Positions 1 through 6,282 of a stretch of DNA of 6,387 nucleotides are shown here, piece after piece. Below the pieces are notes generated by a model. That model did not search any database and had not been told where the DNA came from. It was given only the letters and a program-made list of their open reading frames with translations. The stretch's first letter is position 1, and each line of letters begins with the position of its first letter. Source of the DNA: Candidatus Bipolaricaulota bacterium (lineage in GTDB: Bacteria > Bipolaricaulota > Bipolaricaulia > UBA7950 > UBA9294); the NCBI GenBank assembly GCA_030612565.1, contig JAUWNQ010000033.1:1-6387 (forward strand), written 5' to 3'. The position numbers and the translations under genes are program-made.

Positions 1-207
1 GATGTCGTGCGCGATGGGGTGAACGGTTTCTTCGCGCCGGAGGATGAAGAGGGATTCGCGCAGATCGCCCTCGACCTTGTAAACGACGAAGCACTCTACG
101 CTCGTCTCAAGGCAGGTAGTTTAGAAACAGCCGAAGCCCTTTCCACGAATCACTCGACCCTGCGTCTCCTCGAGGTCTTTGCAGGCTGTCTCGCTCCCCC
201 GGAGTGA
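1..207 (+). CDS. GT4-type glycosyltransferase, C-terminal fragment
   Basis: Only the last 68 codons are present; the gene enters from the left edge in frame 1 and ends at TGA 205-207. The visible protein opens with DVVRDGVNGFFAPEDEEGFA, the hallmark of the C-terminal Rossmann lobe of GT-B fold retaining glycosyltransferases of family GT4 (pattern E/D-x-V-x-D-G-x-N-G-x-L/F-x-P). In that family this stretch lies just after the nucleotide-sugar-binding Glu motif. A helical tail follows (ALYARLKAGSLETAEALS), typical of the end of these proteins. Donor and acceptor cannot be told from the fragment. It lies 46 bases upstream of glgA on the same strand, so co-transcription and a role in glucan or cell-surface sugar metabolism are plausible, but this is inference. 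A GTG at position 7 lies in frame but is internal to the domain and is not a credible start. Confidence 0.8.
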   Translation, partial: DVVRDGVNGFFAPEDEEGFAQIALDLVNDEALYARLKAGSLETAEALSTNHSTLRLLEVFAGCLAPPE

Positions 208-214
208 GAAGACA
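187..214 (+). other. stem-loop spanning the glycosyltransferase stop codon
   Basis: Positions 190-197 (CTCGCTCC) pair with 201-208 (GGAGTGAG) around a CCC loop, giving an 8-bp stem with one G-U pair. TGTCT at 187-191 can instead pair with AGACA at 210-214, leaving a 3-nt bulge. The stem contains the TGA stop. No T-run follows, so it is not a standard intrinsic terminator. It may be an mRNA processing or stability hairpin between the glycosyltransferase and glgA, or chance. Confidence 0.3.
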
Positions 215-237
215 TCGGGGCGGATTGCGAATAATAT

Positions 238-245
238 AGAGGAGG
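238..245 (+). promoter_or_regulatory. ribosome binding site of glgA
   Basis: AGAGGAGG lies 8 bases upstream of the ATG at 254. It is a strong Shine-Dalgarno match at ideal spacing and fixes the glgA start there rather than at the in-frame ATG at 179. The longer form would overlap the upstream gene and add 25 residues with no family counterpart. Confidence 0.85.
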
Positions 246-253
246 TTAGAGGT

Positions 254-1699
254 ATGCGCGTTCTTTTCGTTTCTGCCGAGGTTTCACCGTTTGCCAAAGT
301 GGGAGGGCTCGCCGATGTGGCCCTTGCCCTGCCGCGGGCCCTTGCCCGACTCGGAGTGGAGGTCGCGGTCGTCATGCCCAAGTACCGCGGGATCGCAGAG
401 CAGGTGGATCTCATCGAGGCGGCCCGTTTCTCCGTCCCTATAGGGACGGGTGATAAGGAGTGCGTGGCTTACCGTGCGACACTCCCCGCAAGTGATGTTC
501 CGATCTATTTCTTGGGGAACGATTCCTACTTTGAACGAGCTCAGATCTACGGGGAGGGGGGCGGGGACTACCCTGATTCCTTAGAGCGGTTCGTGTTCCT
601 CTCGCGTGGTGCCCTTTCCCTGAGTGAAGCGCTCGATTGGACTCTGGACATCGTCCACGCCAACGACTGGCACACCTCTCTCATCCCTCTCTACCTGCGC
701 GAAAAGAGAACTGATCTCAGGGCAGCTAAGAGCATCCTTACGATTCACAATCTTGCCTATCAGGGAATCTTCCCGCGGGAACAGGGGTTAGCCACACTGC
801 TTCCTGAGGGGACCCTGCAACTCGTGGAATTCCAGGGGAAGGTAAACCTGCTTCGTGGGGGTATCCTCCATGCTGACCTCCTCACAACCGTCTCCCCCTC
901 TTATGCCTTGGAGATCCTGGAGCATGGAGAAGGGTTGGAGGATGCCTTGCAAAGCCGAAAGGATGCCTTGACCGGAGTATTGAACGGGGTCGACAGGACA
1001 GTGTGGAATCCCGCTCGCGATCCGCACCTGTGGGCTTCTTACTCTCCGGATGACCTTGTTGGTAAAGCGGAGAACAAGAGGCTCATCCAGGACGAGCTAG
1101 GTCTGGAGACGGACCCTCGCGCTCCCTTGGTCGGTGTCATCTCTCGCCTCGCCGAGCAGAAGGGGTTCGACCTGATCATCCCTGCGTTCGATCGAATGAT
1201 GGATCTCGGAATTCAATTCGTCCTTCTTGGGACCGGCGATTCGCGCTACGAGAATTTCTTCCGTGAGGCCAGTTCACGCTACAAGGGACGGGCCGCGGCA
1301 CTGATCACCTTCTCTGAACAGTGGGCTCATCGGATCGAGGCCGCCGCGGACATTTTCTTCATGCCGTCCCGCTTTGAACCCTGTGGCCTGAATCAGATGT
1401 ACTCCCTGCGCTACGGCACGGTCCCAGTGGTGCGCGCTACCGGCGGACTCAAGGACACTGTGCACGGATATGATCCGCAGAGTGATGAGGGGAACGGCTT
1501 TCTGTTCACCGAGTACACCCCAAAGGCGATGCTTACCGCGTTGCAAAGGGCGATCGAGCTTTATCGTAACGATCATCAAGGATGGCATAGACTCGTGCGC
1601 CGGGGGATGAGAGAGGATCTCTCCTGGGAGGCCTCCGCAAAGGCTTACCTTGCCCTCTACGAACGTATATTGCGGGCCTCCGCTAGTTCTGACGCTTGA
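254..1699 (+). CDS. glgA: glycogen synthase GlgA (GT5 family)
   Basis: Cytoplasmic enzyme that transfers glucose from ADP-glucose (in some lineages UDP-glucose) to the non-reducing end of an alpha-1,4-glucan. The protein is 481 aa, close to the roughly 477 aa of E. coli GlgA. The N-terminal GT5 lobe opens with MRVLFVSAEVSPFAKVGGLA, including the donor-binding KxGGL motif at Lys15. HANDWH is at 135-140 and TIHNLAYQGIF at 163-173, where His165 matches E. coli His161. The C-terminal lobe has SRLAEQKG at 297-304 (Arg298 and Lys303, matching E. coli Arg300 and Lys305). SRFEPCGLNQ at 372-381 carries Glu375, matching E. coli Glu377, and ATGGLKDTV follows at 395-403. All expected catalytic and phosphate-binding residues are present, so the enzyme should be active. 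The start is set by a strong ribosome binding site. Its last 17 bases overlap the convergent GH13 gene. Donor preference cannot be read from sequence alone. Confidence 0.97.
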   Translation: MRVLFVSAEVSPFAKVGGLADVALALPRALARLGVEVAVVMPKYRGIAEQVDLIEAARFSVPIGTGDKECVAYRATLPASDVPIYFLGNDSYFERAQIYGEGGGDYPDSLERFVFLSRGALSLSEALDWTLDIVHANDWHTSLIPLYLREKRTDLRAAKSILTIHNLAYQGIFPREQGLATLLPEGTLQLVEFQGKVNLLRGGILHADLLTTVSPSYALEILEHGEGLEDALQSRKDALTGVLNGVDRTVWNPARDPHLWASYSPDDLVGKAENKRLIQDELGLETDPRAPLVGVISRLAEQKGFDLIIPAFDRMMDLGIQFVLLGTGDSRYENFFREASSRYKGRAAALITFSEQWAHRIEAAADIFFMPSRFEPCGLNQMYSLRYGTVPVVRATGGLKDTVHGYDPQSDEGNGFLFTEYTPKAMLTALQRAIELYRNDHQGWHRLVRRGMREDLSWEASAKAYLALYERILRASASSDA

Positions 1700-3035
1700 T
1701 GATGCGGTAGCTCCTTCGCGGGGTTACTGTAGAGGTGGCGATTCTCTCCTGCGTGAGAAGGTCGATCCACTCTCCCTCGTCGGATGGCTCCAGGGGCGCT
1801 TCCTCGTCTCCAGTGTTGATTGCGACGAGGATCTCCTCCTCTCCTAATTCGCGGCGGAAGACGAGTCGGTGTTCGTGAGCCGTAACGAACTCGATCGTCC
1901 CACGGCGAAGGCAGGCCTCCTGTTGCCGGAGATGGATCAGCTGTCGAAAGGTTTCCAGCACCTCTTTGTCCCAGGCTGTCTCAGCCCATGGGAAGGCGCG
2001 ACGGCAATCCGGGTCTTCTCCTCCCGCCATCCCGATCTCGTCCCCGTAGTAGACCGCTGGGGCGCCGGGGAAGGTGAACAGGAACGCAGCGGCGAGGATG
2101 AGTTTGCTATGGTCTCCCCCACAGAGCGTGAGGAAGCGCGGCTTATCGTGGCTACCAAGTAGGGTGTAGGAGTTGTAGTTTGCTTCATCGGGGTAGCTTC
2201 TCCAGATACTGCGGACAAAGCTTGCGAAACGAGCCGCATCCCAGTCTCCTTTGGCGAAGAAGCTGACGAGCCCATCCCAGAGCCGGTAGTGCATCACCCC
2301 GTCGAGCGCTTTGTGCTTGAACCAGGAGGGGGCAAGCCCCATTACTTCGCCCAGGATATATGTGTCGGGATTCTCTTCCTTGGCGACGTAGCGAACGTCT
2401 TTCACGAAGTCCGGGGGGAGGTACTCTACCGTGTCCAGCCGCCAGCCATCGATCCCGTATTCGCGGATCCAATGACGAACGGCAGAGAGTAGATACTCCC
2501 TCGTTTCAGGGTGGTCATGATTCCACTCCGGCATCGAAGAGACCCCGGCCCAGCAGGCATAGTTCGGCGTTGGATCGCGAACGACCCGGTCCCCAGAGAC
2601 GGTGAACCAGTCCCAATAAAGGGAATTCGAACCGTGTGCGATCACGTCCTGAAAAAAGGGGTGTTCCTCACTGCAGTGGTTGAAGACCCCATCGAGCACG
2701 ACCCGCATCTTGCGCTCATGGAGGGCGGAGATCAACTCTTGCAACGCAGTGTCTCCCCCAAAGACGGGATCGACCCGGAAGTAGTCCGTCGTGTCGTACT
2801 TATGATTCGAAGGGGCCTCGAAGATCGGGGTCAGGTAGAGGGCGTTCACCCCTAACTCCTGCAGGTAGTCAAGTTTCTTCGTGATGCCGGTGAGGTCGCC
2901 ACCGAAAAAGGAGGTCCGGCTCGGACGACTGTCCCAAGGCAGAACCCCTGCGGGATCGTTTCCTGGGTTCCCGTTACAGAATCTGTCAGGGAATATTTGG
3001 TAGAAGATAGCGTCACGCACCCAGTTTGGCGTCAT
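1683..3035 (-). CDS. GH13 alpha-glucanase of cyclomaltodextrinase/neopullulanase type, cytoplasmic
   Basis: Predicted 450-aa hydrolase that cleaves alpha-1,4 (perhaps also alpha-1,6) bonds in maltodextrins. The GH13 conserved regions appear in order: NHKYDTTDY (77-85), DGVFNH (115-120), MPEWN (168-172), GWRLDTVEY (197-205) with nucleophile Asp201, ILGEV (227-231) with acid/base Glu230, and LLGSHDKPR (292-300) with transition-state Asp297. GAPAVYYGDEIGM follows at 324-336. The MPxxN motif is typical of the intermediate cyclomaltodextrinase/neopullulanase/maltogenic amylase group. There is no signal peptide, so it should act in the cytoplasm on sugars delivered by MalEFG. There is no N-terminal CBM34 domain either, making it shorter than the roughly 580-aa dimeric enzymes of that group. 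The start chosen is ATG at 3035, directly before the barrel (MTPNWVRDAIFYQIFPDRF), 11 bases after the malG stop. A GGGAAAG at 3039-3045 is a weak ribosome site. A longer form from 3161 would run about 115 bases into malG and is rejected. Exact substrate is not determinable. Confidence 0.92.
   Translation of the reverse strand: MTPNWVRDAIFYQIFPDRFCNGNPGNDPAGVLPWDSRPSRTSFFGGDLTGITKKLDYLQELGVNALYLTPIFEAPSNHKYDTTDYFRVDPVFGGDTALQELISALHERKMRVVLDGVFNHCSEEHPFFQDVIAHGSNSLYWDWFTVSGDRVVRDPTPNYACWAGVSSMPEWNHDHPETREYLLSAVRHWIREYGIDGWRLDTVEYLPPDFVKDVRYVAKEENPDTYILGEVMGLAPSWFKHKALDGVMHYRLWDGLVSFFAKGDWDAARFASFVRSIWRSYPDEANYNSYTLLGSHDKPRFLTLCGGDHSKLILAAAFLFTFPGAPAVYYGDEIGMAGGEDPDCRRAFPWAETAWDKEVLETFRQLIHLRQQEACLRRGTIEFVTAHEHRLVFRRELGEEEILVAINTGDEEAPLEPSDEGEWIDLLTQERIATSTVTPRRSYRIIKRQN
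1704..1730 (+). other. weak hairpin just after the glgA stop
   Basis: Five bases past the glgA stop, 1704-1714 can pair with 1720-1730 around the loop TTCGC. The core is GTAGCTCC (1707-1714) with GGGGTTAC (1720-1727). Several pairs are G-U in the + strand transcript and would be A-C in the opposite transcript, so the fold favours glgA mRNA. No T-run follows, so any terminator role is uncertain. The bases also encode the C-terminus of the convergent GH13 protein. Confidence 0.25.
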
Positions 3036-3046
3036 AATCTTTCCCG

Positions 3047-3904
3047 CTATTCCTTGACCGAGCCGCGAGTGAGTCCGGAGACGAGGGATTTCTGCGCAAT
3101 GATAAATACGATGAGGAACGGGATGGCTGCAATGAGGGCTCCGGCGGCGAACATCCCCCACCGGTTGTCGTACCGATTGGAAATGAGTAGGTTCATGCCC
3201 ACAGCCAGAGTGAACTGCGAGTTGGATCGGAGCAGAATCATCGCGATGAAGAGCTCCGAATAGGCTGTGATGAACGACAGGACAAAGATCGTGGCGAGGA
3301 TTGGGCGGGCGAGTGGCAGAATAATCAGATAGAAAGCCTGGAACGGCGTCGCTCCGTCAACCTTGGCCGACTCTTCAAGTGACCGGGGGATCGTGTCGAA
3401 GTATCCTTTCATCAACCAGGTGTTGAATCCCATTGCCCCACCGAGATAGACGAGGATCAGACCAGTGTGCGTATTGAGGCCTGCCCATGGGAAGATGTCG
3501 CCCAATGAGAGGATGAGGAGGAAGATCGCCACGATGGCCAACATCTGTGGGAACATCTGGATCAATAACAGAGAAAGGAGGCCGATGCGGCGTCCCTTGA
3601 ACCGGAACCGTGAAAACGCGTAGGCGCCGAGACCAGCCATGATGACGGTTAATGCTGACGTGAGCAAGGAGATCTTCAGACTGTTGAAGAGCCACCTCCC
3701 GTACTGATACCTCTCGCTCGTGAATAGCTCCCTGTAATGCGTAAACGAGGGCTTCGGCGGGATCAGCTGCTGGAGCTGCATGTTGTTGGTGGCGTTAAAC
3801 GAGGCGGATGCGATCCATAAAGCGGGGAAGACAGAGAATGCACATAACAGCAAGACGATTCCGTGTCTCCATACGCTGCCAAGAAGCGTGTGTTGGCTAT
3901 ACAT
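3047..3904 (-). CDS. malG: maltose/maltodextrin ABC transporter permease MalG
   Basis: Inner-membrane subunit that pairs with MalF to form the maltodextrin channel. The protein is 285 aa, against 296 for E. coli MalG. About six membrane segments are visible, near residues 14-35, 74-98, 106-132, 144-164, 197-222 and 253-271. The cytoplasmic EAA loop, which docks on the ATPase, appears as EESAKVDGATPFQAF (177-191) followed by ILPLARP (195-201), carrying the conserved Gly and Leu-Pro. A soluble stretch at roughly 36-73 is the expected first periplasmic loop. The gene starts 8 bases before the end of malF, and a GAGGAG at 3915-3920 lies 10 bases upstream of the ATG, so translation is probably coupled to malF. 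The GH13 gene follows after an 11-base gap, pointing to one transcript. Confidence 0.96.
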   Translation of the reverse strand: MYSQHTLLGSVWRHGIVLLLCAFSVFPALWIASASFNATNNMQLQQLIPPKPSFTHYRELFTSERYQYGRWLFNSLKISLLTSALTVIMAGLGAYAFSRFRFKGRRIGLLSLLLIQMFPQMLAIVAIFLLILSLGDIFPWAGLNTHTGLILVYLGGAMGFNTWLMKGYFDTIPRSLEESAKVDGATPFQAFYLIILPLARPILATIFVLSFITAYSELFIAMILLRSNSQFTLAVGMNLLISNRYDNRWGMFAAGALIAAIPFLIVFIIAQKSLVSGLTRGSVKE

Positions 3905-5453
3905 TCTTGCTCAACTCCTCAAGGGTACCGGTCATTCGGAAGTTGACCGCGCTGATCGTGGCGACGATTAGGAAGATCAGAACAGACACCGCGGCGGCGA
4001 GACCGAGTTGGTTTCCGCGCTCGCCAGCAAAAGCAAGGTTGTACGTGTACGAGATCAAGATGTCCGTTGCCCCTGCAGGTGTTGAAGCCCCGGCGATGGC
4101 CGGTCCGCCCTCTGTCAGCAGGTAGATCAACGTAAAGTTATTGAAGTTGAACGCGAACGCCCCGATGAGGAGCGGTGCAAGCGGCATCAGCAGAAGCGGG
4201 AGCGTGATTGTCCAAAATCGTTGCCACCAGGTTGCGCCGTCGACATGAGCCGCCTCGTACAGAGAACCGGGAATCGACTGCAGCGCACCGAGTGAGATTA
4301 ACATCATGTACGGATACCCGAGCCAGAGGTTTACAAGGAGTACAGAGATCTTTGCCCACAGGGCATTCTGGAGCCACGGAACGCGTGCGCCCGAGCCAAA
4401 AAGCGCCAGAAAGATGTCGTTGATCACACCGAAGTGCACGTTGAGCATCCCTCGCCAGACGAGGATCGTGATGAACGCCGGAAGGGCGTACGGTATGATA
4501 GCAAGCACGCGGTAGACCGTCCGGAATCGCAAGAACGGATCATTGAGAAGGATGGCTGTAAACAGGCCGAGAGCGAAGTTCAGTAGAACAGTCAAGGTGG
4601 CGTATATGCACGTCCACAAGAACACTTTGGCGAACGGACCGGAGATCTGCGGGTTCGTGAGGAGCTTCACGAAATTACGAGGACCGATTCCCACTTTGTA
4701 CCCTGGATAGATCTCCTCGCCGTCTGGCGCGGTAAAGATGCCCTCCCATGCGGTGTAGACCATTCCTGTCCGCAGATCTGTCATTGTCTCGGAGTCCGGA
4801 TCGTAGAAATACTGCGGACTGCGCGTCCGAAACTTTGTAAGGCTCTCCAAGCCGATGATCGTGTCCTTGTACTGGATTCTGTAGTCCTCGATGACTGAAA
4901 GGCGTTGAACGATCTCCGGGATTGTTAGGCGGGAGTAATCGCCGAAACGATCCGGCGTTCCATCGCTGTCCTCGTCGACCAGCCGCGGGTCGCTCCACGC
5001 GATGTCCGTGGCCCTTCCATCAACGTAGAGAATGATCTGGTCGGCTCCCTCGAGAATCAGTGCTAGATCTCCGCTCGTATCAGCAAATGCTGTGTAGTTA
5101 TATGCGACGGCGCTGTCGGGAGTGTATGAACGCTCTAGGAAGTGGTCGATCGCCTGGTCCTTGGAAAGCATGTGGCCGGTGCCAACGTTTGTGAACGACG
5201 AGACGAAGGTATAGCCGATCGGGTACACGACCATGACGGCAAGGAAGAGCAAACCAGGGATCAACCAGCGAATCGGATAGCGTTTCTCTGACAGGAAAAT
5301 GTAGCAGATCAGTCCGGAACCGATCAGTGGCATGACGGCCGGGACATATAAGCCCTTGCCAATCAAGAACACAAACACGTACACGGAAAGTGCACACAGG
5401 ATCCCGAGGAAGAGGATTTTCAGACCGTGCTTCGCTGTGTATCCCCAGATCAT
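3897..5453 (-). CDS. malF: maltose/maltodextrin ABC transporter permease MalF with large P2 domain
   Basis: Inner-membrane subunit of the MalFGK2-type importer. From ATG 5453 the protein is 518 aa, very close to the 514 aa of E. coli MalF. Eight membrane segments are visible, about 11-32, 34-54, 62-87, 276-303, 313-332, 367-390, 418-440 and 484-504. The large extracytoplasmic P2 domain lies between the third and fourth, at roughly 90-275; in E. coli P2 contacts MalE. The EAA loop is YEAAHVDGATWWQRF (399-413) followed by ITLPL (416-420). FAFNFNNFTLIYLLTEGGP (433-451) and STPAGATDIL (457-466) match E. coli MalF nearly residue for residue. P2 holds an unusual acidic DxDxDGxxD stretch at 160-168. 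ATG 5453 is preferred because the protein then begins just before the first membrane segment; a GTG at 5489 is in frame but lies in a hairpin. Neither start has a clear Shine-Dalgarno sequence. Confidence 0.96.
   Translation of the reverse strand: MIWGYTAKHGLKILFLGILCALSVYVFVFLIGKGLYVPAVMPLIGSGLICYIFLSEKRYPIRWLIPGLLFLAVMVVYPIGYTFVSSFTNVGTGHMLSKDQAIDHFLERSYTPDSAVAYNYTAFADTSGDLALILEGADQIILYVDGRATDIAWSDPRLVDEDSDGTPDRFGDYSRLTIPEIVQRLSVIEDYRIQYKDTIIGLESLTKFRTRSPQYFYDPDSETMTDLRTGMVYTAWEGIFTAPDGEEIYPGYKVGIGPRNFVKLLTNPQISGPFAKVFLWTCIYATLTVLLNFALGLFTAILLNDPFLRFRTVYRVLAIIPYALPAFITILVWRGMLNVHFGVINDIFLALFGSGARVPWLQNALWAKISVLLVNLWLGYPYMMLISLGALQSIPGSLYEAAHVDGATWWQRFWTITLPLLLMPLAPLLIGAFAFNFNNFTLIYLLTEGGPAIAGASTPAGATDILISYTYNLAFAGERGNQLGLAAAVSVLIFLIVATISAVNFRMTGTLEELSKNV
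3915..3920 (-). promoter_or_regulatory. ribosome binding site of malG, inside malF
   Basis: Read on the - strand this is GAGGAG, 10 bases upstream of the malG ATG at 3904 and within the last codons of malF. With the 8-base gene overlap it supports ATG 3904 as the start and suggests translational coupling. Confidence 0.7.
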
Positions 5454-5463
5454 GATAGAAGAA

Positions 5464-5489
5464 GTGGAACCGCCCAAGGGCGGTCCCAC
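5464..5489 (-). promoter_or_regulatory. strong hairpin between malE and malF
   Basis: On the - strand a 12-base arm (GTGGGACCGCCC) is followed by TT and then GGGCGGTTCCAC, complementary over all 12 positions with one G-U pair. In practice it forms an 11-bp stem closed by a CTTG tetraloop, a known stable loop. It starts 9 bases after the malE stop and ends 10 bases before the malF ATG; TTCTTCT follows it. Likely roles are stabilising the malE mRNA 3' end, partial attenuation, or lowering malF translation, so that binding protein exceeds permease. In E. coli, REP hairpins in the same gap do this; the similarity is of position, not of sequence family. Confidence 0.7.
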
Positions 5490-5498
5490 GATTTGATT

Positions 5499-6275
5499 CT
5501 ATTCACAGCCGAGTAGGGCACGGATCTCATCCGCAGCTTCCTGCATCGCTGTTGCCGGATCCTGTTCCTGGTTCACAATGAGCTCAAGAGCTCCGATCCA
5601 GGCGTCCCAAACCGAAGCCATCTCGGCAATTTTGGGCATCGGGACGGCCGTTGCAGCTGCTGCGGCGAATCCCTGTATGTCCGCGTTGCCTCCCAAGAAC
5701 GCAAGCGCAGGCAGGTATGCCGGCGGTCGGTCGCCTTCGATGTACAGACCGAGCATGACGTCGGTTGAGATCAGGAAGTCTTTGATAAACAGGTTGGCGA
5801 GAACCTTGTTCTCGCTGAACGAGCTGATCATGAATCCCTGGACACCGACAAACACACCTGGAGCGTTTCCGTTAATTGTCGGAATGGCGGATACAGCATA
5901 GTTAATTGAGTTTGCTTTGATGTCAGACAACGTCCACGGACCACCGATCATCATGCCAAGGTTCCCGGCGTTGAATGCACCTGTGACCTCACCATAGCCG
6001 GCACCGGCGATCTCGATGCCATCTTTGACCATCTGGTCAAGGATCACTGCACCGGCGATCGACCCGGCGTTATCGAGACCGATATCGCACGGATCAAGCA
6101 CTCCATCTGCGTCCTTACCGAAGACATATCCACCGCCAGCCGTGTACAGGGCGAATGTGTGGTATGGATCGGGCTGTTGTATCAAGAAGCCGTACTCACC
6201 GGCCTCAAGGTCGGTCAATCCCTTGGCTACGGTCAGCAGTTCCTCGAAGGCTCTATTCATGTTAGATGTTGGCAT
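5499..6275 (-). CDS. malE: maltose/maltodextrin-binding protein MalE, lacking its N-terminal third (probable pseudogene or junction fragment)
   Basis: The 258-aa frame matches the middle and C-terminal two-thirds of MalE-type solute-binding proteins. Recognisable blocks are QQPDPYHTFALYTAGGGYVF (33-52), DIGLDNAGS (64-72), GNLGMMIGGPW (104-114), NYAVSAIPT (125-133), FVGVQGFMISS (142-152) and PMPKIAEMASVWDAWIGAL (212-230). These parallel E. coli LQEPYFTWPLIAADGGYAF, VGVDNAG, TAMTINGPW, YGVTVLPT, FVGVLSAG and IMPNIPQMSAFWYAV. In the family the protein catches maltodextrin outside the membrane and delivers it to MalFG. Here about 130 N-terminal residues are missing, including the signal peptide and much of the first lobe. 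The frame is open only six codons beyond ATG 6275, to a TAG at 6294-6296. No Shine-Dalgarno sequence precedes ATG 6275 or the in-frame ATG 6260. As it stands the product could not be exported or bind sugar normally. The cause may be an insertion, a rearrangement or an assembly join. Confidence 0.88.
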   Translation of the reverse strand: MPTSNMNRAFEELLTVAKGLTDLEAGEYGFLIQQPDPYHTFALYTAGGGYVFGKDADGVLDPCDIGLDNAGSIAGAVILDQMVKDGIEIAGAGYGEVTGAFNAGNLGMMIGGPWTLSDIKANSINYAVSAIPTINGNAPGVFVGVQGFMISSFSENKVLANLFIKDFLISTDVMLGLYIEGDRPPAYLPALAFLGGNADIQGFAAAAATAVPMPKIAEMASVWDAWIGALELIVNQEQDPATAMQEAADEIRALLGCE

Positions 6276-6282
6276 TGATGGA

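Noticed and set aside
229..238. AATAATAT as a possible -10 box for a glgA promoter
   Set aside because: There is no acceptable -35 box at the right distance, and the AT-rich bases lie immediately before the ribosome site.
179..253. Longer glgA reading frame from ATG 179
   Set aside because: The extra 25 residues have no family counterpart and overlap the upstream gene; a strong ribosome site points to ATG 254 and the family-typical MRVLFVSAEV start.
121..414. - strand open frame of 97 codons across the glycosyltransferase-glgA gap
   Set aside because: It is a low-complexity Arg/Ala/Ser-rich translation lying over two clear + strand genes.
1869..2855. Several + strand open frames of 67-114 codons opposite the GH13 gene
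   Set aside because: They are antiphase shadows of a well-supported gene, with no recognisable domain and no ribosome site.
3036..3161. Longer GH13 reading frame from position 3161
   Set aside because: It overlaps malG by about 115 bases, encodes an Arg/His-rich antiphase peptide of the malG end, and is not needed for the catalytic barrel.
5454..5489. GTG start for malF at 5489
   Set aside because: It would place the first 12 codons in the hairpin, adds residues not found in the family, and has no ribosome site.
5454..5489. malE-malF hairpin as a full intrinsic terminator
   Set aside because: The trailing TTCTTCT is not a proper T-run and malF and malG lie directly downstream; partial attenuation or mRNA stabilisation fits better.
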